Positions 48,966 through 62,637 are shown, counted from the first letter of the stretch. The stretch is 64,000 nucleotides of DNA from Neodiprion pinetum (GCF_021155775.2 NC_060233.1:23167456-23231455); one strand, 5' to 3'. Numbers and translations are program-made. The notes: a model not told the origin generated them from the letters alone.

Positions 48966-50065
48966 TTTTCAAAAAAGATTCTGCGGGGTCCTTTCAAAAA
49001 AATTCCATCATAAGATCCACCTTACCGTAGTACACATCACTTCTAACTATGCGCGAAAAGTCGTCAGCTGACCAATCAAAATAGCACAAAAAGACTCGGT
49101 TGAACAACAGCTGTCCAATGGTTCAGTGGACCGTTCCGCGTCTTTACGGAGGGCGTTGGCCTTGGCATACGTAACCAGTTCAGGCCATGAGTAAAGGTCT
49201 TTCGAAGTTACCGTTGGTCCTTGCACACTCGCGCTCCTCAGACGAAACCAATGAAAGCTTGTCGAATCGGGTCGCCAACAGGCGGACCGTAGGGATTTAC
49301 AGGTGCCTGCGGACGATGTTACGCAATCGGAATTTGCAGTTATTTTTAACCCTTTTCATACTTCGCCTGTCAGAATATTCATGCCATGAATAACGTGGAA
49401 ATACTGTGACGCATTGACCTTGACGATTAGTGTTTGTTAATAAAATTATGACCAATTCACATACCGAAGAAGAAAAGTGCGTCAATTATCGTTCGACGAG
49501 TCATATTTCATGAATAACAGAACAGATTATAGTCATATGACGCGTCGCAGCTGCTCAAATCTATACACGGTGATGCATCAACTGTTCCTTGAGGACCGAT
49601 GGAACTCAGAGGTCTTCCGCTTGCTCGATGCCTTTAGGGAGGTTGGTTAGCCAAAAATTGATGTTTCTTATATCGATTTTATTGGTCTAAAATTGAGTAC
49701 TTATCAAATGTTTATATTCGTAAGCTACAAAGATCTGTCTAAAAATACGAAAATAGAAGTTTAGATATCAGTATTTACTTTTGAATCGCTCCATAGTTTC
49801 TCCTTGGTTTTGATTTCACTCTACAATTGCTTATGTTATTTAGAAGAATATTCTTACAGTCACTCAAATAGGTTTCCTTTTTTCCTGGTATTTAATTCAA
49901 TATAATTACTATTTGTCGATCATAATAATTATCGGTGAAATATTGAAAAATTAAATATTTAACGATGTCTGAAATGAAGTGAAAAAGGTGAGCTAAGTTT
50001 TAGAAATCATCTTCTGTATAAAATGAACCGTCGTCGAGTAAGATCGAACCCATCGAGGGGAGGGC
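48966..50065. other. Non-coding stretch
   Basis: The first 400 bases are fairly CpG-rich and include two CCAAT words. Nothing else recognisable: no exon, RNA gene or repeat could be assigned. Confidence 0.3.
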
Positions 50066-50581
50066 GGGGCATGACGGGGACATTAAGCTTTGAGCATAAA
50101 TGAAACACATTATTTTTACAATTTAAGTATTACAGCAATTAGATATGTGATCTTTGGCAATTAGTCCTACAATTGGGATTCACGTTTATTTCAATTTTCA
50201 ATAGTAACATTATAAAAATTAAGAAATAGAAAACAGGGCATATGCACCGTCTTGCCTCACTAGTGGGACAAAATGGGAGAATCCATGAACTTTCGTTATT
50301 AGTCTGGTTTGCACATTTCACATACCTACGTGCGTTGTATCCGAAGACGAGAGGCGTTAAATTATAGTACAAATCTACAGTATCCCTGTATTTTTGGTCT
50401 ACGAATATGGGATTGGGCAATATGGGATACCGTTTAAAACTAGAACTATATTATATTGATACAAACATTTTTTGTTATTGTGATTTTTTGAAGACTAGTC
50501 ATTTTGACTGGTTTTCGTAGAAATAGCATTGATTTAATTTCGGTAGTTCTAGTGTTGAACAGTATTACCACGTCATGCCCC
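50066..50581. mobile_element. Candidate MITE with GGGGCATGACG ends
   Basis: GGGGCATGACGGGG at 50066 faces CCACGTCATGCCCC ending at 50581. Only the terminal 14 bases or so pair (one mismatch), the interior is AT-rich and non-coding. Length and structure suit a MITE, but two short ends alone are modest evidence. Confidence 0.4.
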
Positions 50582-51929
50582 AGTAGTCAATTGAAAATAA
50601 ATAAAAAAAATTGTGACGAAAATGTAAGCGGTAATTGAGGAATCATGCTCTCACTTGTTGGTGCACTGATTTCTGCTGACATTAACACCTGCATTTAAAT
50701 TATTGTGTTAAAATATTATATCGACGTGACATAAACTATTTCGATGGAAAAATTATAACAGAAACGACGAATTAACGTTTTTTATGCTGAACGACTAAAG
50801 AGTGTCTTTCATCTATAATGCGCGACCCGGGCAATCAGCGGCGGCCGGTGGAAGACACTAATTGTAAACGTCACTTACACTCTCGTGATTGATGCATTGT
50901 ATCACGTGTTCCCTCCGCCCTCGTATACTTAACTATTAACTATTTTGAAGCGATTTGAAATAGGACGTCGATATCTAAGCTTTCGTTTGACATTTCGGTA
51001 TTTTCTGTCTTTGCGTGTTTCTGAAAGAAATCTTCGAAGCTTGCAAGTATAATAATTCGAGAAATACCCAATGCGTGACTGTCTCGTAATGCCGTTATTA
51101 AAAAGCATCGATTCTTGGCCAATCAACCTCTTTAACCGATGAAGTATAAAACAACCGAGATTTCTGTGTATTATAGGTACGTGGGTAATACGTTTTTCTA
51201 GCCGAAGCTACTTCAATACTTCATTACCGCTGAGTCTGAAGCCTTAAAGAAACACGAACAGCGAAACTTTAAATATTTTAGATTTTCACGAAATTAGAAT
51301 GATTTGTATAATTTCTTAAATCAAGTATTTTCCGGTCTGTTTGCATTGATTGCACTCCGTATACTTTTACATGCTGGTTTAAATACCGTGGAAAATTGGT
51401 GTTTGTCAATAAGCTTCTTGCGTCAGACGAAGATTTAACATAAGTCTTTATTTATCTCGGTAACATGGTGAACAAAATTTGTGTTAACTTACTTTGTCCA
51501 ATTTTTAATTCTATGATTACCAATCGTATATTATGCTATCTATTTGTGACAAGTAGTTGAAATAAAAAACCAATAATAATAATAAATACTCAAAAATTAT
51601 TGACGTGAAAACTATCTCTGAAATCATATTTTTGCAGATCACATGATGTTTCTCATTGAAAATTTTGTGTGAACATTATCAATCATAGATAGACGCAACT
51701 TCGTGGTTAATTTTGCAAATGTCGGTCTCTACATTTCCAAATAATTTTGGAATTATATCTCTTATAACGTTTTACGAGGCAAAAGTGTGACGCCAGAAGC
51801 TTTTAGAAGAATACCATTTTTTGGAAGTTGTTTAAAGTTATACATTTACGAAGATGCTGAATACAATCAGTTCAAACAGACAGGATAATACTTATGCTAT
51901 ATAACTCTGTTATTGTTTCCAATTTTATG

Positions 51930-52363
51930 TTGATCGAAAAAGAATTACAAAAAATAATCGATTATTTTTTCCCGATTAATCAAATATAATCGATTATTTT
52001 TAAAACTTGATTAATCGATCGATTCGATTATTTTTCCTCACAATCGATTTTTGTTTTTTACTCCTATGAGCGATTTTATATGATTAAAGTATCAATTATT
52101 ATCATCGTCTTACTTACCAAGTACCTCTGCGATATAATAAGTGAAAGATAAATGAAACTATAAATTATAAAAAAAACTTTTCCGCCATTAGGACTAACTA
52201 CTGAAAATCACGAAATTTTGGTTTCATATGCACCGTTTCAAAAAACTTGGAAACAATCGATCAATCGATTAATATTTACCGATTCAATCGACTCCTGTTT
52301 GATTATTTTTTTGGACTCGATTAATCGGTGCATCGATTATTTTTAGCTTAGTGGCCATCGCTA
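51930..52363 (-). mobile_element. ATCGATTA-rich hAT-like repeat (copy 2)
   Basis: Dense in AATCGATTA and CGATTAATC words. The right end reads, on the minus strand, GCGATGGCCACTAAGCTAA, matching the start of the copy at 14668. The left boundary is approximate. Confidence 0.55.
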
Positions 52364-52407
52364 AGTTGAACGCTCATAGTTAGTTGTAAGCGTGCAGAAT
52401 GCAGGTA

Positions 52408-52738
52408 CAGTAGAACCTCGTTTATCCGAGGTAATATGGGGAGAGCATACCTCGGATGAGTGAAATCTCGGATAACACAGAAAACATATACAATCCAAGC
52501 CATTACGATGTTCTACCCTTGATTCCAGAATCGGAACTGTCGCGTTTATAGCTTGCAATGTTAAAAATTGCAAGAAACTTTTACAAGTTTATGCGTGTTC
52601 AAACAAAGATGCGACGAAAAACATTTCATATACGTAAGGCATAGCGGATTATTCCGTTTTATTCAAGGATGAGATGGGTGTCTCGGATAGTACGGAACCT
52701 CGATTAATCGAAGGTCGGATATAAGCGAGGTTTTACTG
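52408..52738. mobile_element. pogo/Tigger-type MITE, about 330 bp
   Basis: Starts CAGTAGAACCTCGTTTATCC and ends with the complement of CAGTAAAACCTCGCTTATA. These are the characteristic terminal repeats of pogo/Tigger elements of the Tc1-mariner superfamily. TA precedes the element and CA (a decayed TA) follows. No transposase frame, so it is an internally deleted, non-autonomous copy. Confidence 0.75.
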
Positions 52739-52924
52739 CAGTAACTTGTGACTTTCCACGCGCTGCTGCGTCACATTCTCGCGTTGTAGCAATACCGGTA
52801 AAGCTGCGCTTGTACTGCTTTCGCGCAAACTGGAGTACGATACGTGTCTGTAAAATAAGCGATCACCTTCTCGACGACGAGTTTCTACGATGCTGTTTCA
52901 CTCGACCGAGTTCTGGCAGGAGTA

Positions 52925-53447
52925 TCAACCCTTTAATTCACGTTAGAACTACTTTTTTCTCAACAACTGCCGAGTTTTTTGGTTCCACATGGTCCGTGAA
53001 ATATTAATAAGTCTATGAAAAATATGAAATTTATTTATTTATTTAGTGTAAAAATAGCATATACGTAAGCGAATGGTCGAAAATAGTACTTTTCTTAAAT
53101 AAAATGCATTTTCTGCTAATCTACCATGAAAATCCATAAGCCAATTTCTGCACAAACTTAATACACATGAAAAAATTTTCTCGTTTTTGCTGTCCCCCAT
53201 ATTGGATCCGCCATGTTGAATTTTTTAATTTCAAGTTCAAATTCTTAATCGGTGACCCCAAAAACCGTGTAGCAAAAAGTTTCTCAAAACTTAATAACTT
53301 TTTGAATTTACGACCGCCATATTGGATCTACCGTTTTGTATTTTCAAATTTTGAATTCAGACACGTAATCAGCGACCCCCAGAGCCTATTTAAGCTAAAT
53401 TTCAAGCCAATCGCACATAAGGAAAAATGTATGCATGGAATGGTTAA
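52925..53447 (+). mobile_element. TTAA-type dispersed element (copy F)
   Basis: Begins TCAACCCTTTAATTC and ends GGAATGGTTAA. From GGTTCCACATGGTCC on it aligns with the intron 12 copy at 15638-16085 in the same orientation. It contains two 'cgccatattggatc' blocks and 'taatcagcgaccccc'. Confidence 0.6.
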
Positions 53448-53568
53448 TCATTAATCAGTTTAATGAATTTAATGTAAATTGTGATTCTTGACCTGAGGTT
53501 GATGACAGAAGGGTAATTCTTGGATATGCAGGTCAAAAATGAAACAAAGTGAAATTTGTTTACGTTTC

Positions 53569-53584
53569 GGCCCGAGCTCGGGCC
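53569..53584. repeat. 16-bp perfect palindrome
   Basis: GGCCCGAGCTCGGGCC, a GC-only patch in AT-rich DNA. No function can be assigned. Confidence 0.6.
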
Positions 53585-54529
53585 CCCCTCAGAACGAGAT
53601 ATTTATTATCATAATGAATTCAAGTGATACATTAAATCTTGATTGAGTCCATAAACCGAATATGAGGTCAAACAAAAAAAGTAGAAAAAAATCTGGTATA
53701 TTCGTGATATTTGCTCAATTTCCAGGATACGGATCAGAATTCCAAATGGTCGAAATTCGCATTATATATTATGTTGAATCTTGTCAGTGAGAAGGGATAA
53801 AATTTCACATATTTTATTTTCACGATATATAAGAGAAAATGATCTATACCAAAAGTTAGGCTTTCACGGATAAAAGGCCTGATTGGAAATACCATATAAA
53901 TGTAGCAACGAGATTCTAGTCATGTCAACCTGAAAATATAGTTGGTCTTACTTGAACAGTTTAGTTATTTTAACCGGTGCGTTCGGTTAAGGCGTATAGC
54001 ACGAATTACCAGACAACTGGTTGCAACCACCTCCTTTGCACACTGCGTACTCTATCCTAACTGCATATCCCGGAAACCTCTTTTTCTTTTCCGCTTCGCT
54101 GTATCTCCGGTCATCACACATTTCCAGCCTTTGCAAAGTCCTAAAATTGCTGGCATTTTCCGCAATATTTCTTACAGTAATACGAAAAGCTAATATTTCA
54201 ATGCTACATTTCACTAGTTGACCAGAACAACAAGTACTAAACTGGTGACAATGATTGCAATCCGCGAGTAGTAAAAATAAGAGTAGTAGAAAGAGGTATT
54301 CATCTTATTATAAATGATCCTAAAGAAATAGGAATAAGGAATTAGCGACTTAAAACTTTGTCCCTCAAAATACTGGAAAAGTTCCAATGCCAGACAGGAA
54401 TTTACAGTGGACGTGATACATCTTGGACTGACTGCATCAAAACATAATGAAAGTTGAGAACTTGTATTAGAAATATTGCCAGTCAGCGTCGCTGAGCTTC
54501 GAAAATGCAACGCTTGCAACTCGAAGGGT

Positions 54530-54682
54530 GCTTTTTGAATTTACGTCCACCATATTTCATCTGCCATTTCGTATTTTCGAATTTCGAGTTCAGATTCGTA
54601 GTCCCCGATCCCAAAAGCCTACGCATGCAAAGTTTCAAGTGAATCGCATGTAAGGAAAAATGTATGCATGAAAAGGTCAAAT
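54530..54682 (+). mobile_element. Truncated copy of the 15638/52925 repeat family
   Basis: ATTTACGTCCACCATATTTC, then AGTTCAGATTCGTAG and GCATGTAAGGAAAAATGTATG match the 3' third of the other two copies, ending AAAAGGTCAA. The 5' part is missing. Confidence 0.6.
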
Positions 54683-57430
54683 GAGAATAAACATCATGCA
54701 AAGAATTTATCGATCAGATAATAACAGAGATCAACAGAGTAGATAAAAAAGGTTAACATAACGTCAGCGGTGATATCTGGGGACCAGGTAGTCTTAAGTC
54801 CTAGTGTGTAAAATGTATCATTTCACTTCTGCGCATACGCCAGCGTACCGTTTTGTCTCACTGTTCGGAAAAATGGTACTTTACGCACGCTCCAGTGGCT
54901 TTGAAATCGAACTTCGGTAGCAGGTGTTGAAAATATTGTATGTCTCTTTACAGAACACTGCAACTCAACGGTAGAAAATTTTATACAATTTTAAGGTGCG
55001 TGAAATAACACGCATTATGGTCATTGTTTACGATACGATAATTTATGCATAAGAATATTCTGTTTGAGTTTGAAGTCAATTTTTATTCAGCTTCGCAAGA
55101 TATGATATATATATGGTAATTCCAAAATAAATGCGACATTGGTAAAGAAATTTTAAAAAACCAATAGTACTAATAAAAAACAGTGGTATATGTGCATCGC
55201 AAATGTAAAACATAATAATGTTTAAAATCAAGTACAACACTAATCCAGCTATAATTCTATTTGTGTTAGTAAGATAATTTTGCAAAAAAAATAAAAATTA
55301 TCCAAGATGTCATAATATTTTCGTTAATAGGATATAATTTTTATGGAAAAACCCTAATTACCTATTGGAAAATATACGATACGTCCGCGAAATGAGAATA
55401 TTTTATTCCTTTTTGACCTAAAATTTTTCGAATAGTAATTGTACCAATATTTACAGTTCATTTTAATCGTGAAAGTTGCCACAAATCAGTCATGTTATGG
55501 ATTCTCGAGGCAAACTTTTTTATGAGTGGGATTCGATTTCCGCAGTCGTCTTTTAATTTTTGTCGTCTAAAAATTCTTTCACGCTTATTTTTATTCAACA
55601 TGTATATTTCCTGACTGGCTATTATGAATATCTGAAACGACTCACCAAGCTGTTAATAAAAAAGACTCCGTCATGAAAACAGAAATCTAAAATCTGGAAG
55701 CTGAGGAGTCACGTTAAAAATGAATCAATCAATAAAAAATCTATGAAGTTGGATCACCCATCAACTTTTATTACGTCAGTCTTTCCGAATTATTCGTTAC
55801 TTAATGAAAACGACACAAGTACTAAATATCATTAAAAGTACTAAAAAAAATCCGTTAAACATATTAAATACTTCGAAACGTAAAAGACGATATACTTATG
55901 ATGTGCATAAGACTTTGCATAACAATTACGAGTGAAGTTGTCAAGAATCACAATTTCCGAACATATGCTTTATAACAAACGAATTAAATTGAATTGCTGT
56001 ATCGAGCAGAGAAAAATGTTGATACAACGATAGAAAGAAAAAATTATTACAGCGGTAATAATAATTTTCTTAGTATAGTAGAACGAGTGGATGAATTCCT
56101 CAAGGCCGTTAGTTGTATCAGCAGAATTCTTTCTGATGAAACAAATTTGTCTCGCTACGACTGCAAACTTTTTTGCATTCTCTACGTGACATTTCTCTTG
56201 CTGGTCCAGCAAATCTTTTTCTTTCCAAACAGGAATGATTGCGAGACATCTAACGATTACTGTAATTTATTCTAATACTTTTCTCTCGAAGTCAAAACGC
56301 AGCATTTGTTATCCCTTTACTATAGTAACTTTTTACCGGAGAAAATCTTTTTGGTGTTTCGTGTATTTTTATGGAACTGAATTGTTCTAACGGGCATTTC
56401 TAGGGAATTTGACGAGGTTTTGAATTTTTGTAAGGGCTTGCTCTAATTGTTGTAAGAGATTTCTATGGAAGATCGGTCATATTTTTCATGACATAAAGGG
56501 ATTATAAAACTTGTAAATTATAAAAAAATTTCCAACGTGTCAGAATGAGGTGATAAGTTTTTACAGAATTCTTGCACGTTTTATAACATTTTGTATAAAA
56601 GATATGGTAATTGATTTATTGAATGTTTGTTTTATAGAAATAAGGTAGAAAGTTTAGTGATGAAATTTTATTCACCCTTTAATCAGCAGTGGATTTAGAG
56701 TAAAAACGACATTTTATCATTTTTTGTGCACCTATTTAATTGAGCTCTTTGCAATGCATTACATATAGTAACAAACATATTTGTTCAACTGACCGGAACG
56801 TTGAACAATACAAAGTCGATATGAAGACTTATTGCAAAACCACGGACACACTGATATACGAAATAATGATGAAATTGTGATTTCACTGTGAAACTACTGT
56901 GTAACGAAGGGTCAATACTCGGACCTCGATTCTGAAACTCGTTCGGGACGGAGGTTTCCAAAATCGAGGTCGGAAGACGCCTCCTTTTATCCTGCGATCC
57001 ACGCACTGCATTCCGTTTGCTGCATTGAACGCGAAATCGACGAGAGAGAAAGAAATAGAAAAGTAGAGAGTAAGAGGAAAAGAGATGCAAAAGCAAACTG
57101 CACCTACGCGTGTCTTTCACAAAGTCGATACAGTCGAGCGACGGGTTATTTGCTTGCACAAGCGTATCTACCGGGTGTTTCCAAGTGAACACCGCAGTGC
57201 GTCAGGTTGCCTACCACTGACAATGAGTGAAACAAATATCGGTAAGACAGACCTACCGAGTCGTAATCAACGTATTCAAGTCGAGTCATATGATTACTTT
57301 AACGTGACTCCGGAACGCGATCATTAAACGCTTCAACATACTCAACAACCAAACAACTACTTGGCCAAATACACACAACTTGGCAATGCGGAAAATTCCA
57401 GCTCACTCGCAAGGACTTTGAGGAATTATC
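54683..57430. other. Non-coding stretch
   Basis: AT-rich with no supported exon. A small hairpin (AAAAATTATTACAG / GTAATAATAATTTT) lies at about 56037-56075. The GC-balanced part at 56930-57330 holds a 135-codon minus-strand frame and an ATG at 57223 followed shortly by GGTAAGA, which could in principle be a first exon, but no partner exon was found. Confidence 0.3.
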
Positions 57431-58127
57431 CTAGTGTAACGGGTCGAAAAATAGCTGATTTTGATAATTTTTTTTCGCACGGTTAACAAACGCTAATCAG
57501 TCTGATTTTTTAATGTCAAATGAACGCACTTGTGAAGAATGGAAAATAAATATCTACGCGTTTGTCTTTTTAATATTTTGTTCAACGGTTTTTTCGAAAC
57601 CTGGTTTTTCAAAATGGTAAAAACTCTAAAGTAAGAGTTCTTAAACTTTCAGTATCAAATTAGGTCACGACATTCTTCACGCCATTCTTTATATTGTTAC
57701 AAAACCTTATTTTTTGGAAATCTTCGTACCTCTTTTTAACGATCGACTGTCGAAAAAATGAGCTAAGAAAATAACCTAAATTCGATACTTTTTTCAAGCC
57801 ACCGCCATTTTGTCAATGTTGATAAAAAAAAAACTTCCATAGCAAGATCGCGGTTTTCATACGGATTAATAATCTTTTTACAAATTCTGTTTCAGATAAC
57901 ATCAACGGCCACCACCGTGTCCACCATGCGACTCCGTTTTTTTCGAAGTCATTTTCAAAATTATTAAATAAATGTAAAAAAAAATTAAAACAAACGATTA
58001 AAAATTCATTTCCCGTTATTCACGAGTGCTTTGATTTGACATAAAGTAATCCTACTGATTAGCGTATTTTAACCGTCGAAAAAAAAAAAATCGCGAAAAT
58101 CAGCTATTTTTCAACCCGTTACATTAG
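57431..58127. mobile_element. TIR element of about 700 bp with about 115-bp ends
   Basis: CTAGTGTAACGGGTCGAAAA at the left pairs with the complement of TTTTTCAACCCGTTACATTAG at the right. The pairing runs inward through CGCTAATCAGT and TTTGACAT to about 115 bases. The interior is non-coding and contains poly-A tracts. Target duplication unclear; superfamily not determined. Confidence 0.75.
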
Positions 58128-58529
58128 AATGATCCCTTAACCGCGTTACCCGTTGATAACTCGGTAGGTCTATATTACCGATGGTTTTTTCCCTTAGTGG
58201 TAAGCAATCCAACAAACTGCGGCGTTCACTTGCAAACACCCGGTATACCGTTGCGCGATATTTGGCACGCTGACCCAAAATTTGTAGTGGACGACCTCGT
58301 CCTTTTGAATAAGTAAATTGTTTCAGTGTACCCGTTGCCGGCGCGCTTAGAATTCAGGTGTTGATCAATGTTACGGTGGATTATGCAAACTCGGCTCATG
58401 CGTTTATGCCCAACGCGGCGTGGCTTGTATCGAATTAAATGCGCCTTGACTAACAATTCGACTACCTTCGCAGCCTTCGTGGAATCGTTACGTCTTCGAT
58501 TGTTGTTATCGATGCAAGTGGTCGGCTGC

Positions 58530-58867
58530 AGAACCCCATATAGAGAATTTTTTCGGTATCTCCTTCCTCGAAATGTATCGGTATGGGAACCTTCTGTCGA
58601 TACCGATACCGACGTATCGAAATTTCGGTAAATACCGAAGTGCCGAAATTTCCGATAATCTAAATACTATTTACATTATTGGTATTTATTACAGTTCAAT
58701 ACAGATTTTTCTTAGTCTTTTTCCGACGATATTTGCAGATTAAAATCTACCGAAACTTTGGTGCTTCGGTACTTACGGAAATTACGATATTTCGGCTAAC
58801 CGAAACTACCGAATACGAAACCCGTACCGAAAATCGGTATATAATTTCCAATACCGCGCACTCCTAG
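58530..58867. repeat. ACCGAAA/GGTATCGGTA-rich repeat
   Basis: Dense in short words such as TACCGAAA, TTTCGGTA, GATACCGATACCGA in both orientations. The pattern resembles the zipper-like interior of non-autonomous hAT elements. The right end (complement of ACCGCGCACTCCTA) recalls the GGAGTGTGCGG ends of other hAT MITEs. Confidence 0.5.
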
Positions 58868-61800
58868 TCACCATCATGAAGAGGAATATTTATGAGAGGA
58901 CGTTGTCCTGATGAAAATCATTTCTACGATATTCTACAAAAACACGGAAAATAAAAAATCGGAGAAAGTTGGTGGTTTTTTTTTTTTTTGTGAGAAAGCA
59001 TTGCGTTTTTGTAAATGTTTCTTCAGAAACGATGTACTGTTACGATGAATTCCAATCATTTGTAATACCATGAAATAAAAAAAAAAAAATCAAATACTCG
59101 GAAAATTGTGATATAACGTTGCGAATATTCGAAAAAATCTATGAACTGCATTGAGGAATTACAATGAATTGATAGTTTTTTATGACATAAATTGAGGAAA
59201 ATAAAATGAAACATTGAGGGGAATAAAATAAAAACGAAATTCGGTAAAGAATTGTATGCAATCTTACGAAAATGTACATAGTTTATTGAATTGAAAACGG
59301 TTATAGCATATAATTGTAAAGAATTGCGATTTCTGACAAGTTTTGAGGTAATCCATAATTGGAAAACAAAGTAGTGATTTTTCATATAATTTAGCAGAAA
59401 AATCATAACTTACTAAGACTGATTTTCTATAAGACTATATATGTATGAAATACTGTTCTTGAACCATCGCTAAATGTCGCACCTCTCTGACAAAAAAAAA
59501 ATTTCTGAAGACAGGTAAAGTAACCAAGCAGATAGAGCGTTCGATTTCCAAGACTCTTCTCATCATTCAAGTACGATCTCACAAAATATCAATATTAATA
59601 ATTATTTAGAAAAAAATAGCTGTTTGTCGAAACCAGGAATTCTACGATGTTTTAAGAAAATGATGTCAATTTAAACGATCGATGTACAAAAAACGATCGC
59701 CACAAAGTTAGCCGTTGCCAAGCTGCGTTCATTTGACATTAAAAAATTCTATAAAAAGTTTCGAAAAATTCTATTAGTCACGTTTCGAATCCGCTACGAA
59801 ATCGTAGCAACAACGTAACCTCATGTTTTAGCTTAAAAATTACATATCTCTTTGTTCCATTCGGTGCCCTGATGTTTTTGTATTCAACATTTAGAATTCT
59901 CATGAATTATACAATGTGATCATTGTTTTTAGCGATATCGACAGTTATTCTGTTCAAATTTAGAAACCTTATGAAATACACAATGTGAGCTTTGTTTTTA
60001 GCGATAGCCACGTATCAGAAATATTTATGTTCATTATTCAATGTAAGTCTGTCGTGACTAGTTTTTCCACTGCAGCGTCGGTCAAAATCAGAATTTCAAT
60101 AACTTTCCTGTCTGTTGTTGAGTCGGCGACTCATTTTTACTCTTAAGTTTCGCATATGGAAAGATACTGTTGATACTTTCAATATATTCGAATGCTCCAT
60201 TGTCATTGATTTCGTGATAATACTGCCTCAAGTTATGGTCAATAGCATGGCTTCATTGTGGCGTAGTATTCAAGTAATACTGTACATCTTGTTCAAATGC
60301 ATGTACGTATTACACTGGTTTCAGTTCATTCCGTTATGCATATTATACAGTTATCCGCATACCACCTGGAGTTTCAGGATACCCGAAAAATGCCAAACAG
60401 ATTTCTGCCACGTGAACCGATGACTAATCCACGAATTAATATTTCTTTGTTGTATAAGCTTCTTGAAAATAAGTGCATTTCTATGAAGAAAATCTGTGAT
60501 TGGAATGACTAAAAATTTTATTGAACGCACCGTAAAGTGATTGAACATTAGCGTTATTAAACCGCACAAAACGTATTCTTCGAATCATGTCATTTATAAT
60601 TCTATCGAATCAAAATTTTGTCGGAATTACTCAAGGTTGAATGGGTAAAATCCGAAAACTGATTGTCGTACACTGATAAAGGAGTTTATCCACTGTCAAC
60701 AAATTTATACTTGGATATGGCTAACTATATGTTTCATTATTATTATCAAACCTAAGTTGAGCCAAGTAATGATCGATAAACATTTGTTGACAGTTAACAG
60801 ATGATATTTGGCTCAATTAAAATTTCATATTTAAATATACGTTTGTTAACGGTTTTTGTTTACTTGTAGTCAATACTAATTTCGATTACACGGAACTTGG
60901 TATTATTATGCTTTCTTGGTTTGCAGTAGGTCTGATGACAAATTTATCTTTCGTCTCCGTATCTGAACTCCTACCCGACTACTCGGTCTTTCAACTCGGT
61001 AGCGAGAACATTTACCGCCTAGTGGCCGTTTAAAATACTAGTATACCGATGTTTACCACGAATACATTCTCTACTTGTTTCAAAACATGGGGTGTTTCTT
61101 TTACCTCGTGAACAATCTATTGCAACTGATTCAACCAGTTACGCCAAACAAGTTAGATCAACAAAGTATGCCGTTCAATCGATGTAAAGTTTTTGTTGGC
61201 TCGATTCATGTACTTATTTTATTTGAAGTACCTAATCGTTTCTGTCAACGAACACGCGACTTAGAGGAACAATACATAAACTTCAAATGAACTGATATTC
61301 AGTTGACTCAATTTCGGAAACAGGTTGAAAGATTCACTCGAATCAATAATTCCCTCAATCGTGACAAGAAAGGCTTTTGTAGAATCAAGGCTTGACTAAA
61401 TCATTTTGACAAACTAACTAAATCAAAATTGTTGAAGTGAAATCATCGTATTTGTAACAAACAAGGGACACTAGATTGAAGCAAATAGACTCCAATGCAA
61501 TCTGTTTTGTTGGTTCAAGAATTTCTTTCCCTCCGTGTAATGTCAGAAATACAACCAATAAAACTGTACAAAGATAAACTTTGCACACCTCTGCTGGCCT
61601 CATCAGCATTATGTTATTCCTCGCCTAAGAATATTATTGCTAGTATTTCTGTTCGTATGAAAACAAAACAATATGTGGAAGGAACATCGAAGAGGTATGC
61701 CAAAAGGATTATTATCCTTGTACGAGATTTTCAGGTCACATATGCATTTTGCTCGGTTACTGCAACTCTCTAACCAGTTATACCAGTCTTGAAGTGTCGA

Positions 61801-62637
61801 GAAGTTTTTCCACCTCCGTCTAAGAGCGAATGTCGTTTATTTTTAGTAAATTTAGTAAGCAGCACCACTGTAATTGTCGTGATAACATTCTCGCAGAACT
61901 TGCGAAGAGCAGCCATCTCATGTGGTTGTATATGGAGACGAGTCCGTTAAATATTTATAACCGTTAACCTTAACGGTTTGTTACTCTGCAGACCAGGTTT
62001 AGATGCTTCCAAATTTATCTTCACACTACGCGCTAAGAGTTGGGGGAGAGTATATATTATGGTTAGTTGACGCGTTGATTCAATTTTGGCAAGTCAGCCT
62101 TGAATTTCAAGAATAATCCAATATTTATTAGGCTTGACACGAGTGAGTTGAATTGCTTTCACGTCTTTCAGAATTGCCTATCTCATCTTAAGTCCGGGTT
62201 GGACAATAGTAGGATACTTTTTTGCACACAAGTATTACTAAATTCAAGCCTTGTGCATGATACCCTTCATGGCTCTGATCAGGATTAAAATTTTTACGGA
62301 CTTACATTTCATTTGTGCGAAATATTGAAAATCAGTCCTAAAGAATTAAATCGTCGTGAAAAGACCGTCGCATTATTGTACGTAACATTAAATGAGGAAT
62401 CTGATATGCTGGCAGGAAACCGCAATGACAACTTTATAATTATAGCTTGCAGAAACCATAGAGAGTCCGCCAGTGAAGTCATTGTTGCGTCATACTTCCT
62501 ATCAGTATGGTTACTGTTGCCTATATTTTCTATCTTCAATAACTTATATACGAGTATAAGCTCCAATGTACTTCGATTGTGAATGATCCGTTTTTCTGTT
62601 TCAAACTTTTCAGGGACATTATTATGTTTAGTCAACT
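58868..62637. other. Non-coding stretch
   Basis: No supported exon or RNA gene. Reading frames up to 116 codons are AT-driven and lack protein-like composition. It includes an imperfect tandem duplication at 59891-60012. Confidence 0.35.
59891..60012. repeat. Imperfect tandem duplication, period about 69 bp
   Basis: TTAGAA..., CAATGTGA and TTGTTTTTAGCGATA occur in the same order and spacing starting at 59891 and again at 59960. Confidence 0.65.

Noticed and set aside
56785..57327. 135-codon minus-strand frame and overlapping 80-codon plus-strand frame
   Set aside because: Moderate GC and length but no recognisable protein and no partner exons; kept only as a note on the non-coding stretch.
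59541..59575. GCGTTCGATTTCC, resembling a tRNA B box
   Set aside because: No matching acceptor stem, D arm or A box at the proper distance; no tRNA can be folded here.
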